Notes under the pieces: model-generated | Told to the model about the DNA's origin: nothing | Databases searched by the model: none | Seen by the model: only the letters and a program-made list of their open reading frames with translations | Assembly: GCA_024509875.1 (NCBI GenBank) | Contig: JAMPIV010003422.1 | Location: 131,001 to 195,000 of the forward strand | From: Oreohelix idahoensis | Taxonomy: Eukaryota > Mollusca > Gastropoda > Stylommatophora > Oreohelicidae | Direction: 5' to 3' | DNA length: 64,000 nucleotides | In this document: positions 25,394 to 36,288 of the stretch, one piece after another | Layout: each line of letters opens with the position of its first letter | Numbering within the stretch: the stretch's first letter is position 1 | Translations under genes and position numbers: made by a program

Positions 25394-25408
25394 TTGCCGT
25401 ACTATTTC

Positions 25409-26789
25409 AATGTTTTGTATTGTACGCAAGCACTCATTTCTGATAGTGTGTAGCTTCTTGATTGTTTCTCTTTATTGGTCTGAATACTTCAGAGCAATAC
25501 ACTAGGATAGCCTTGACATTTGAGTTCAAGATTCTTATTTTTGAGTTGGGCTTTATTTCTTTTGATTTTTGGATTTGTCAAAATGCAATGAAAGTTTATC
25601 CTGGCTTTTTATTTATTTTTTTTTCTTGTGGCATCACTGTCTGTCCTTTCCAGCTTTATATTGTTGTTGCTGTTGTTTAACCAGGGCTGCTGAGCATCTT
25701 TTGCCGCCAGTACCAGTTTGACGAGTCCTTGGTATTATCTACACTGTAGATCTAGGCTTGTCCCGTGGCTTTTCTGCCATTCCGGAACGTGTTGAGTTGA
25801 AGTCATGAGCTCCAGTTTCTCCAGCTTGGCTGGCATTTAAAGGATCATCACATCTATTCCCAAGCTAGGAGTAAGAAGCGTGTGACATACTGTGAATTCC
25901 CCGTCATCCAAGGGGGTTCTCCAGCTATGCAAAGGCTCTCCCAAGGAATTATCACGTCCTGGACAGAGCCACTTCTCAGCTCCCCCTGCCTATCACTGGG
26001 TCCATAGTGAGATCCTTTTGCATGCAGTCAACCAGGTCAAAGCCAAAGAATCACATCTGGGGCTCAAGTGACTTCGTCAAGCTTAGTATGCAATGCTGGG
26101 TTCTCAACAAGTTTACCCACAGGGGGAATCCCTGGAAGTGTGTGGATGATTTCAAGAGTCATTAAGGGTGTAATAGCCTCACAGACAGAGCTTTGTATAG
26201 AAGACAACATCCACACCAACAGCGAGGACCACTGATACTTTGATGTAGATGCGGAAGGCACAGCAATCACATGGTGAAAAAAACCAGGTCCAGTATCAGA
26301 TGTGATCTCTCTTAAATACCGATTGTCTTACTGAAACTTCAGTAACCAACAATGAGATAATCCCGATCGCTTTTAAAAAAAATGCGGAAACGACGCGCAT
26401 TGCACCGTGAAAGCTAAATTGAACATCTATTAGAGGAACTCGCGTGCCTTGCAATCTTTTCCTGGTCAATTGCCTATTGACCATAAGTCATGATAAGTCT
26501 GACTACAAAGATCTAATGAAGTTGAAGTGGAATGGAAAGTAATAAAATGAGCGCAGGAGAATTAGTACGGTCATCATGACACACAGAAGAACGTTCACAA
26601 CATGATTATTTCTCGTGATGTTTTGGCGGGCTACTTGCTCGCAATAGCAGAGATTATTTTAAGGTTTCGGGAGATATAGGAATAAAAAGTGATACCATAA
26701 CTCTACACGGAGCTTAGGCCTGCTGTAGCAGCGAGGAATAGCAAAGACAAGAAATTATAACCACTCGAAATAGATGCACATGAACAAAC
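25409..26789. other. Intergenic DNA, no gene recognised
   Basis: Only short frames occur here, without domains, RNA genes or clear repeats. Confidence 0.5.
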
Positions 26790-27080
26790 TATAAGTAATA
26801 GAACGTACTCTGGAATTTAGACAGATACCATCTATTCAACAAGATAATGATAGGAACTACCGATGAGTGTAACTGTGGCACTGATAAAATGACCGCTTAA
26901 CATCTGCTTCAAAGTTGCCCAACATATGAGGAACAGAGAAAGCGCATATGGCCGACACCAGGATCATTTGTGGAAAAGCTCTACGGAGATTCAAATAGCC
27001 TCAAACTGACTACTGCTTTCTTTGAAGACATTCAAGTGGATCTCAGAGAGTGTACGGAGAAGAAGACGGTCGACTTAACA
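26790..27080 (+). pseudogene. RNase H-type LINE 3' fragment (family D), truncated copy
   Basis: It matches the 3' part of the longer copy at 28.69-28.92 kb. It carries a CNCGTDKMT block, an in-frame stop, then HLLQSCPTYEEQRK and FVEKLYGDSNSLKLTTAFFE. This is the C-terminal zinc knuckle and tail after the RNase H domain. Upstream RNase H is absent. The frame at 26970-27164 is part of it. Confidence 0.6.
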
Positions 27081-27288
27081 ACATCATATCGGCCAAGAAC
27101 GTGGGTTACTAGGCAATGTGATCCCTCATCATCATTTCTCTCTTCGTACCCTATACAGTATTGAGCCATCACTGCAGCTGGTCTCATTAAACGAGGCATG
27201 CAAACAATATTCATATGTTCTTGCACCTGTGGTTTCTGAAGCAATGCATTTTACACGATGAGGTTTCAAGCACCAAGTGCAGCCTATA

Positions 27289-27724
27289 CAGTTGACATTC
27301 AAAAATCCGGCAACCTCCGGACCTGAGGAGTGCCGGATTATTGAAAATGCCGGATTTTTTATGGTTATATATGCTGTATATATTTAACAGAAAATGACTA
27401 CCTGTAAAGTCCTTTAAAGAAAGAAAATTAAAAACTAAATGATCTGCGATCGACAACGCACGATGTTTACGTTTTACACCACTTCTTTTAGTTGCTGAAT
27501 CCATAATGGGGCTATACAGCATCAAATAAATGATAAAATGAGAAGGAATGAGCAGGAATGCCTGTTAACACGTGCAAGCCAGACCCAACAGCTGCATCAA
27601 AACATAAACGGCTCCAGAAAACAGTGGCGCGCCAACGCGGCAAATTAAAAAATGCGCTCCGAAATCCATGCCGGAAATCTGAAGGAACCGGATTATCGAT
27701 GGCCGGATTTTTGAATGTCAACTG
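27289..27724 (-). mobile_element. pogo/Tigger-type deletion derivative (MITE)
   Basis: Inverted repeats of 23 bp are perfect (first 20: CAGTTGACATTCAAAAATCC). They are flanked by TA dinucleotides (27287-27288, 27725-27726), as in the Tc1/mariner/pogo superfamily. On the minus strand a start near 27505 gives MDSATKRSGVKRKHRALSIA, which resembles the N-terminal helix-turn-helix start of pogo-like transposases. The rest of the transposase is gone. The 436-bp element is thus an internally deleted, non-autonomous copy that would need a transposase from elsewhere. Confidence 0.87.
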
Positions 27725-27942
27725 TATTAATCGATTCTAACGACATATCTGAGAGAAGTCGCCTCGTTCAATTTTTTTGTTGTTGTTGGTCCTATTAACT
27801 GTTTCAGTTATTCTGATAAATTGTGTCTTTTTTCGGTGTATTTTTCAGACATAGAATAAATACTATTGGAAGGGGAAGACTCAAGTGAAGCAACTTTGTA
27901 GAATCAATCACAACAAAGTGTAGAGCCACTTCCGTAAATGCA

Positions 27943-28930
27943 GTGTCACCGATTAAACCCATCAACACTGCACACAAGCTTCCAGTTTGGAAACGACATC
28001 GTTTCGCTGAAATGATAGAAAACATTCCTGAAATTGAGAGAAAGAAGCGCCAGACTGCAACAGAAGAAAAAGCTACAACGATGAAACACAAAGAGAACAA
28101 TTACCCAAGCAATACATGGACTCATGCATATACACAGATGGATCAGCAACTAATGAAACAGAAGATGGAGGTGGTCGTGTTCTTCTGAGCTTAAGCACTG
28201 GAACGCAAAGAAAGCTGTCAGTAGCAACAGGAAAATTCTCAAGTAATTATAGAGCAGAGGCAGAGGTCTTGAAAACTGCAGCAGAGGTTATAATGACAGA
28301 GGAAAGCACCGAGAGACCAACTGCTTTCTTTACCAATGCACTGTCAGTAATTGCAGTACTGAAAAGCCAAAATAATGCAGACCTGGATGGCCTAAGAGTA
28401 GTGCTTCACAAACCATGTTAACGATTAAAAAATGTTGTGATACAATGGATTCCATCTGACTATCACATCCCCGGTAATGAAGAGGCTGACAGATTGGCAA
28501 AGAAAGGTGGAAAGCTAACTCAGCATGATAATAACTTTCGAAGAGGCAAAGAGTTTTATCAGAATCAAATACAAGAACAAATGGGATGCAGAGCATCCAG
28601 GCCACACACAAATGATGCATATTATCAGTTCAGTAAAAAAAAACAAGTGGTAATCTTCAGACTCCGCACTGACCACAACAGATTGAGATACCATCTATTC
28701 AACAAGCTAAAGATAGGAACTACCGATCAGTGTAAATGTGGCAAGGATAAAATGACCACAGAGCATCTACTTCAAAGATGTCCAACATGTGTGGAACAGA
28801 GAAAGCAAATATGTTTGTCACCAGTACCATTCCTGGAAAAATACCTGTGGAGATACAAATAGCCTGAAGCTAACCATTGCTATCATTGAAAATATTCAAG
28901 TAGACATTCTGAGTGTACGAAGCAGATGAC
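27943..28930 (+). pseudogene. LINE fragment with RNase H domain and C-terminal zinc knuckle (family D), decayed
   Basis: From about 28107 the frame gives CIYTDGSA, NYRAEAEV, FFTNALSVIAVL, QWIPSDYHIPGNEEADRLAK and then CKCGKDKMTTEHLLQRCP. This is a type I RNase H domain followed by the zinc knuckle seen in RNase H-bearing LINEs. Of the four catalytic acids, Asp (TDGS), Glu (RAEAE) and the last Asp (EEADR) are present. The third is Asn in FFTNALS, where Asp is expected. A TAA at 28419-28421 breaks the frame before the last motif. The preceding linker (YPSNTW) lies in another frame, so a frameshift near 28.12 kb is also likely. It is dead as an enzyme. A small relative lies at 46360-46445. Confidence 0.75.
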
Positions 28931-29124
28931 CCAGTTGCTTTGACCTCTCATCAAATATCTTCATTTCGAATCATATGTACTTTAACAACATTTAAAGAAA
29001 TACATTTTTACCTGCGCTTTATATACCACATTAGACGCTCGACAAGGTATTGCTCGATTGTTTAAATGTCGACTGACAGATCTTCCAAAGAAAAGTACAT
29101 AAGGCAGGGTTTCTGAACCTTTAT
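28931..29124. other. Intergenic spacer
   Basis: Nothing recognised. Confidence 0.4.
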
Positions 29125-29405
29125 TGAGTCACGGATCCCTTTGATTGTCCGATGTAGGCTATGGGCCCTTTGATTGTCTGATGAAGGCTATGGACCCCTT
29201 TGATTGTCCAATGTAGGCTATGGACCACTTTGAGTGTCCAATGAAAGCTATGGACCTCTTTGATTGTTCATTAAAGGCCATGGGCCACTTTGATTGTCCA
29301 GTGAAGGTTATGGATCCCTTTGATTGTCCGATGAAGGCTATGGACCCTTTTGTCAATTGAAGGCTACGAACCCTTTGATTGTCACATGAAGGCTATCGAC
29401 CCCTT
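29125..29405. repeat. 30-bp minisatellite, about 9 units
   Basis: The unit is TTTGATTGTCCGATGAAGGC then TATGGACCCC, with substitutions and one shortened unit near 29350. The minus-strand frame at 29159-29356 is a repeat artefact. Confidence 0.88.
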
Positions 29406-30272
29406 CTTCGAAAAAAATGTACGTAAAAACTTAATAAAAAATTACATTTTAAATTTTAGGTTACACGCACGGACCCGCTAGAGTCAATTCACAGGGTTCA
29501 TGGACTACATGTCAAGAAACCCTTACATAGGGGATATCACCTGGTCCTGTCCTAATATGATTATTGTGCACCCTGCATTTACATTAAAGTATCAGCCATC
29601 TACGCTGTTGGCTTGGATATTATCTTGTATACAAAGTTGAAGAGACAAACGATGATGCCACACTAAGAATACAAAAAGCAAGAGGAACTTTCAATGCATT
29701 ATAAGCAATAAAAAACAAACAAACAAACAAACAAACATCAAAATAAATAAACTCCAACTCAAAAGTAAGAATCCTCAACTTTCTCCATAAATAGCTAAAA
29801 GAGAATTGATATATTAGCGATTTAAATGTTGTCTGCTAGGCGATTGAAAAACCAAGCAATAAAAGGTCACGTTTTTGGCTTCATGAATTCTGGCTTCGAT
29901 CCACTTAATTCTCGGTCTGTGATAAGTGAACTGCCAAGCTATTTCCTGGTTGTAAATATTTCAAATTTATCAGAGGTAGCTCATACATATATATCCTACC
30001 CTTACTGATGAAAATGTTCGTTGCTTACTCTGATGACTACTTTACAGTCTATCGTTGTGAAAGCTCATAGATGCCCGGCGGTCGTGAATTTTGTTTATAT
30101 CCGCCAAAAAACAGTTTGATCTACGTTCGACTTAATACCAGTAGCCATCTTTGGGTCCGCTATAGTAATGAACTCCAGTCTGAGAGATTTATGACTTGTG
30201 ATTCAGTGTGTCGTAAAATGTTCGATTTTTATGGAAGCGAAAATTTGTCGGAGAGTCTGATATTGACTAGAT
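29406..30272. other. Intergenic DNA with a short AAAC microsatellite
   Basis: AAAC repeats lie at about 29709-29736. The frames at 29826-30008 and 30071-30292 show no recognisable domain. Confidence 0.45.
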
Positions 30273-30289
30273 CAGTGCAATGCTCAACG

Positions 30290-30950
30290 TGAGGGGTGTG
30301 AAACCCACCTTCTCGGGGTGCAAGACTCAACGTGAGGGGTGTGAAACCCACCTTCTCGGGGTGCAAGACTCAACGTGAGGGGTGTGAAACCCACCTTCTC
30401 GGGGTGCGATACTCACCTTCTGGGGGCGCGAGACCTACCATTTGGGGGTGCGAGGCCCACTCTCTTGGCGTGCATGTACCCCTTGGGGATGCAAGACTCA
30501 CCTTCTGGGGTTGGGAGACCCACCTTTTAGGGATGCGAGACCCACTTTCTGAGTGTGAAAGACACATCTACTGAGGAAGCAAAACCCATCTTATAGGGGT
30601 ACGGGACTTCTGAGGGTGCAAGACCCACATTCTAGTAGTGCGAAGCCCACCATCTAAGAGTGCGAAACCCACCTTATGGGGGTATGAGACCACCTACTGG
30701 GGGTGCAAGACCCACCTTCTCGGAGTGCCAGATCCACCTTTCGGGAGTGCAAGACCCACCTTCTGGAATTGCGAGACCCACCTTTTGAGGGGTTTGAGAT
30801 AAATTTTCTGAGAGTGCGAGACCTATCTTATGAGGGTGCGAGACCCACCTTCTGGGGGTGTGAGACCCACTTTCTGGGGGTGCGATGACTACCTTCTGGG
30901 GTTGTGAGAGATCTACTTTTTGGGAGCATGCGACCAACCTTCGAGGGGTG
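30290..30950. repeat. 22-bp minisatellite (GAGACCCACCTTCTGGGGGT family)
   Basis: About 30 units are based on GTGCGAGACCCACCTTCTGG. The first three are longer composite units (CTCAACGTGAGGGGTGTGAA plus ACCCACCTTCTCGGGGTG). Divergence between units is high. Frames on both strands here are artefacts. Confidence 0.85.
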
Positions 30951-31139
30951 CTAGACATGCCAAATACGTCAGAAGGCGAATTATCATAAACACTACATAC
31001 TTCACAGAATTCAAATGTATTTGTACAAATTAGAACAATGACTACAAGAATTAGCTACAGATCCTTGTCACATTGTGTATATAACATTTTCTGAAAACAT
31101 ACTTTTAACTAGTTGTCTCATTTCTGGCGTGTTTTTTAG

Positions 31140-31316
31140 CTAGAAGATACTGAAATGCCAAGCTTCTTAAGATATTGTATAGAGGTGCGAGGCCTCTTAA
31201 GATGGTGTAAAGGAATGCGAGGCTTCTTAAGATGTTGTAAAGGGGTGCGAAGCTTCTTAAAATGTTGTAAAGAGATGTGAGGCTACTTAAGATATTGTAA
31301 AGATGTGTGAGGCTTC
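31140..31316. repeat. 30-bp minisatellite, segment 1
   Basis: These are units of GCGAGGCTTCTTAAGATG plus TTGTAAAGGGGT. The segment is cut at GCTTC by the first solo LTR and continues at 33350. Confidence 0.88.
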
Positions 31317-33349
31317 TGTCGTAAATTTATTTTGAGAGAAAAGAGTCTTAGAAATAGTGGTCCGGTTTAGAGTGGAAAATGATGATGGAAAGCTCAGTGA
31401 TAGAAAATGTAGAGATTTAATAGTTGCTTCACAGCGTGCTGGAGGAGAGTAAAGACAGACTTATTTACGACAAATCGTTTCTCTCAATCTTCTCTTTCAC
31501 TCTCCTGGTCAAACAATTATTTGCCAGTTTTCCAGACCCGCATCTGCGCGCACACCGATTTGGTGTTTTCAAACACATAGACGACGTAGATACAAACTAT
31601 ATTAAACGAATAGGGGAAAAGTTGGGCTGTGGGTATATCCAACATACAGAACTAAATGAGTTTATGTGATTTTATTCACTTTAAACATCAATCACTAACA
31701 AATATCAGGTATTACATAAATTATCATCAGTACACAAATGCAAATAACAAATTTGGGAGGGGTGAAGAAGATTGGTATCGACTAAGCCCTTCCCGCTTAT
31801 TAGACAAAGATAAACCCAGCCCAGAGATAGATAATATCAGGAACACGGGTACGTTAACCTAACAGTAAAGTTAATTACTCTGAAAAGAGGTGTTACCAAA
31901 TTAGGTATAGGTGATAGAAAGAAATTCTGTTCTTCCCAATTGTTCTTCCCTTTACTAAGCAAATGAAAAGGAGGGGGTTTTAAACATAGTTAACAAATTA
32001 TCAACTATCCCACTTAAAGGAACAATGTAGGGTATACAGAAAAGATATATATTACCAGGTAAGCAAGTTAACAAAATGGTTACACAAAAGAATTAATTTC
32101 CTGTCATTCATACACTCTGTGCGGATCCACACTCATATACACCACACACTTACCGAGTTGCAGCATCAGTCACTCCATAGAATGATAAACACACACTGAT
32201 TAAACTCTTGACACGTGTAACTGTCTAGCACTTCTATACCCCGCCCCAGATATTGCGAGTTTTTACTGAGAGCAAATATTCCCGCTTATCGCCGGACTTG
32301 AAGTTCTAAGAGTTCTTGTGGTTTATTATAAAGAAACGAGTCTAGGGGATGGCACTGACACAGTTCGACACAGGGGTGAAAATGAAGTGGTCTCTTTTAA
32401 TCTTCCGCTATGGTAAAATTCCTTCGATGCGTGATGATAGTTTTATTAAATCCAATTGAGGAAAAACTAGGCTCAGTCACAGTCAGGAAAATATGTACTC
32501 TCCCACAGTAAACAGTAAATATAATATCGCTACTGGCGATGATTACCTTCCAGTTTATCTTACAGGTTTGTAAGGGTAATTTGATGATTGTTCTTTAAAA
32601 TGTTCTTGGGTGGGCTTTATTTCATTTAATTCTGACAGCTAGGTCGCAAAAGGACCGCCACAAGATTATATTTAAAAGAAATGTTTCTTCAATATGACTG
32701 GAAGTTTATAGGATGATTTCTTTATTTCTTTCTTTATTTAGCTGGGACCGCAGGTTACGATCACTCGCTTTGCACAGAATAGAAATCACTGCAAATATAT
32801 ATATAAAATCCAGGAGAAAATCTATAACAAGATTTCAATAAAGCTAGTGCTTCTGTAAAGGTCTGGCCAGCGAGTGATAAAATGTCTATTCTTCATGGTC
32901 TATTTATCTAAAATGGAATGTAAGTTGAGTGGGACATGATAAACTTGACAGCTTATTTGATCTCATGAACTTTTGGGGATCTGACCGCCAAATCAAGGGA
33001 AGAAGCCGCCCCCTGGTCTTCGTATCTCTGTTCGCTGCTGCCCGTTTCGGCTTTCCCCGTTCGCTCGGTTCTGCGATTGACACCGAGGCGCGAAAATAGC
33101 GGCAAGCAACTGCGTCTCGTATCAGGGACCACTACTGTCTTTGATAACGCCGATAGTCTCCCCTGAAATCCCTCAGTCTGTCTCTTTGATCTCGTGCCGC
33201 ATACTAAATGAGTCCCGGTCGGTTCGCTCTGGCGAAACGAAAAGTTACAACAAATGTTCAGGGGTTCTAATGTTATGAAAAGCTAAAAGTCCCTTTAATC
33301 ATCCATCATATCAGGGAACATTCACTTGTCAAACTAGACGTACGTCACA
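31317..33349. mobile_element. Solo LTR, second family, 2033 bp
   Basis: The sequence starts TGTCGTAAATTTATTTTG and ends GTACGTCACA, i.e. TG...CA. It is flanked by a perfect 5-bp direct repeat, GCTTC (31312-31316 and 33350-33354). Removing the LTR and one repeat restores a normal 30-bp minisatellite unit. It holds no retrotransposon coding sequence. A diverged inverted copy surrounds the solo LTR at 3534-5951. The frames at 31424-31669 and 31656-31862 lie inside and show no known domain. Confidence 0.87.
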
Positions 33350-34004
33350 GCTTCTTAAGATGTTGTAAATGAATGCGAGGTTCTTAAGATGTTGTAAAGG
33401 GGTGCTAGGCTTCTTAAGATGTTGTAAAGAGGTGCGCGGCTTCTTAAGATGCTGTAAAGGGGTGCGAGGCTTCTTAAGATGTTGTAAAGGAAAGCGAGGC
33501 TTCTTAAAATGTTGTAAAGGGGTGTGAGGCTTCTTAAGATATTGTGAGAAAAGAACCTGTGACACTTCTTAAGATGCTATAAAAGGGCGCGAGGCTTCTT
33601 GAGATGATGTCCTAAAGAAGTGCGAGGCTTCTTAAGATGTTGTAAAGAGGTGTGAGGATTCTTAAGATGTTGTAGAGGAATGCGAGGCTTCTTAAGACGT
33701 TGTAAAGAGGTGCGAGGCTTCTTAAGATGTTGTAAAGAGGTGTGAGACTTCTTAAGATATTGTAAAGGGGTGTTAGACTTCTTAAGATGTTGTAAAGGAG
33801 AGCTAGGCTTCTTAAGATGTTGTAAAGGGGTGCGAAGCTTCTTAAGATGTTTTAAGGAAGTGCGAGGCTACTTAAGATGTTGTAAATAAGTGCGAGGCTT
33901 CTTAAGAAGATGTTGTAAAGGGGGTTTGAGGCTTTTTAACATGTTGTAAAGAGGTGTGAGGCTTCTTAAGATGCCGTGAAGGGGTGCGAAGTTTCTTAAG
34001 ATGT
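33350..34004. repeat. 30-bp minisatellite, segment 2
   Basis: About 21 units, cut at GATGT by the next LTR. A longer variant (CTTAAGAAGATGTTG, then CTTTTTAACATGTTG) near 33900-33950 recurs at 38.7 and 39.5 kb, which shows shared higher-order blocks. Confidence 0.9.
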
Positions 34005-35937
34005 TGTGGTAAAAAATAGTGATACAACGTTAAAATATCTCCAATTATAAAGATAACGGGTTAGATAACATGTAGGGATAAAATTAAACGTAAGATACGA
34101 GGATACATTCTCGCCTACGCCAGCGCTTTCTACCACCATTCAAATTAACTAGTTGGAACATGCAGACTAAACGGTTTACCCTTTTAGACGGGAGGGAAAC
34201 GGAGATAAAAGAAAAAAATTATTATGACGGTCGGAACACGTGTTTGAATCTAAATGCTAAAAAAAGATGCAATTTGTAGTTTAAAGGAAAAATTACGCCA
34301 CTAGTTGACACAATGTAAGGAATTGGTAGAAAAACGACCTTAGCTCTTGTTAGAAACAGTCGTATCTTAGACATTTTACCGTAATTAGTTGTTTTGTTTG
34401 AATACAGCGGCAAACGCCGTGGACGAAGGTTCAAAAACAAATTTTCAAAAACTAACCTTGAGAAAAGTAGGGTTTTCTTTAATAATAAAGTTATGAAAAT
34501 AAAACCTAGCTAGTTTGAGTCTGATTGGACAAAAGCATTCATATTATTGAGAAAGAGACGCACGCTTGTGCCATTTGATAGAAGACTGTCCATTGACACA
34601 GTACGTTACAGCTAGAGGTGATTTCCCGGAATTACTAAATAAAAATCAGTGGGACGCCCTAATCTAGCCAGCAGCTCAGCTGAGTTTTGCTAGTACTAAG
34701 TAACTGTGTTCTCAATTCTGAATTGTGGTAAGGAAAAAAGCATTTATCTTGTTCATTTTAATATTTTGAGTGATTGATATTGCCATATCATGAAAAATGA
34801 TTACGACAAGTGAGTGCTTGCTCTAGGTCCCCAGCAGCAGTCCCGGGCCTAGAGACAAACTGATAATATATGAAAACCTATCTAAGACTATGGAAGGCGG
34901 ATCTATAATTGAGATCAGTGGGAACATATCACCCACCTTATTGAATGGAAGAGGAAACTATTGAACATATTTCGGATGCAATGCAGTCTTGGGAAACTGG
35001 TACTATTTGATAACAACTGGGTGAGATGTGCTAAGTTGGTCAGAGAGATCTGACCCAATCTGTGTAATGTTGTTTTGTGGTGTTGTGTGTAAGAGTGGCG
35101 CAGTAAACAGAGTGTTGACACATGGCACAAATTTTGTTTCAGAGTTTCTGATCTGGCACTACGATTGTGCCAGATGCTTTTGTAGAAGTACAAAAGTGGG
35201 TGTCTGTGCAGCCTAACATTGTACTCCAGCTACTGAGAGGAGTGGGCCACAAGAATTCTGTACTACATCGTTACAGGCCAGTAAAGTGCAAACCTGGCCT
35301 GCTGGAGATTCATAAACTATTTCCACCATAAATAATGAAATAAATATTGTTATATAAACATTAACATCAGTCCATATGTCAAGGACAAAGAACTTTGTAG
35401 CCATAGATTGGGCATGATGACGCCACCCCAACTAAACATCCAGTGCTAGTTTTTCCCAAGACATTGTAGATATTATTAATATTAACCAATGTAACAATAT
35501 TTCTATGTACAAAAATTTCATTTGATTATCCAACCTATATATGCTCTTTTATTGATAAATACATATCATTTCATATGTTCTGACCAAAAGAAACAATTGG
35601 TTCAGGACTAATAAAATTTTAAAAGATTTTCAAACTTAAACTTTAACAGCCAGTGTTAGTTCAGTGTATCATAGAGTTTATTAATAATATTATTAGACTT
35701 ATTATTTACAGGTGTGTGTCTGTGTATTGTATTACCTACACATTACATTTCAGTACCCTAGACTTTTAACGTAGCTAACACTCATTATAGTAGAATAGGT
35801 CTGTTTGAGGTCGTAAGTGGTAGCAGAAAGGCCTTCTGTAACTCACATAAACTTTTATCTCAGGAGCCTTCACAGCTGACCTCATCCAGTACACTAGGTA
35901 ACATAACAACCATACAATAACATCAAAAACCACTACA
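34005..35937 (+). mobile_element. Solo LTR, third family, 1933 bp
   Basis: It starts TGTGGTAAAAAATAG and ends AACCACTACA. A perfect GATGT repeat flanks it (34000-34004 and 35938-35942). It is homologous to the LTR at 36289-38641 in opposite orientation. It shares with the Gmr1-like LTRs the box GAG(G/A)TCAGCTGTGAAGG near one end (here 35867-35883 on the minus strand). An inverted repeat, CTCTAGG...CCTAGAG, lies near 34822-34854. No coding sequence is present. Confidence 0.88.
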
Positions 35938-36288
35938 GATGTTGTAAAGACGTGCGAGGCTTCTTAAAGTTTTGTAAAGGGGTTTGAGGCTTCCTAAGAT
36001 GTTGTAAAGGAATGCGAGGCTTCTTAAGATATTGTAAAGGGGTATGAAGCTACTTAAGATGTTGTAAAGGGGTGCAAAGCTTCTTAAAAAGCTTTAAAGG
36101 GGTATGAAGCTACTTAAGATGTTGTAAAGGGGTGCGAAGCTTCTTAAGATGTTTAAAAAAATACGTGACTACTTAAGATGTTGTAAATGTGTGCGAGGCT
36201 TCTTAAGAAGATGTTGTAAAGGGGGTGTGAGACTTCTTAAGATGTTGTAAAGGAGTTCTAGGCTTCTTAAGATGTTGTAAAGGGGTGC
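35938..36288. repeat. 30-bp minisatellite, segment 3
   Basis: About 11-12 units lie between two inverted LTR copies. The segment is cut at GGTGC by the LTR at 36289. Confidence 0.9.

Noticed and set aside
34600..35200. A host gene in the LTR interiors (34.2-35.4 and 36.8-38.7 kb frames)
   Set aside because: Frames are short, not shared between the two inverted LTR copies, and lack domains.
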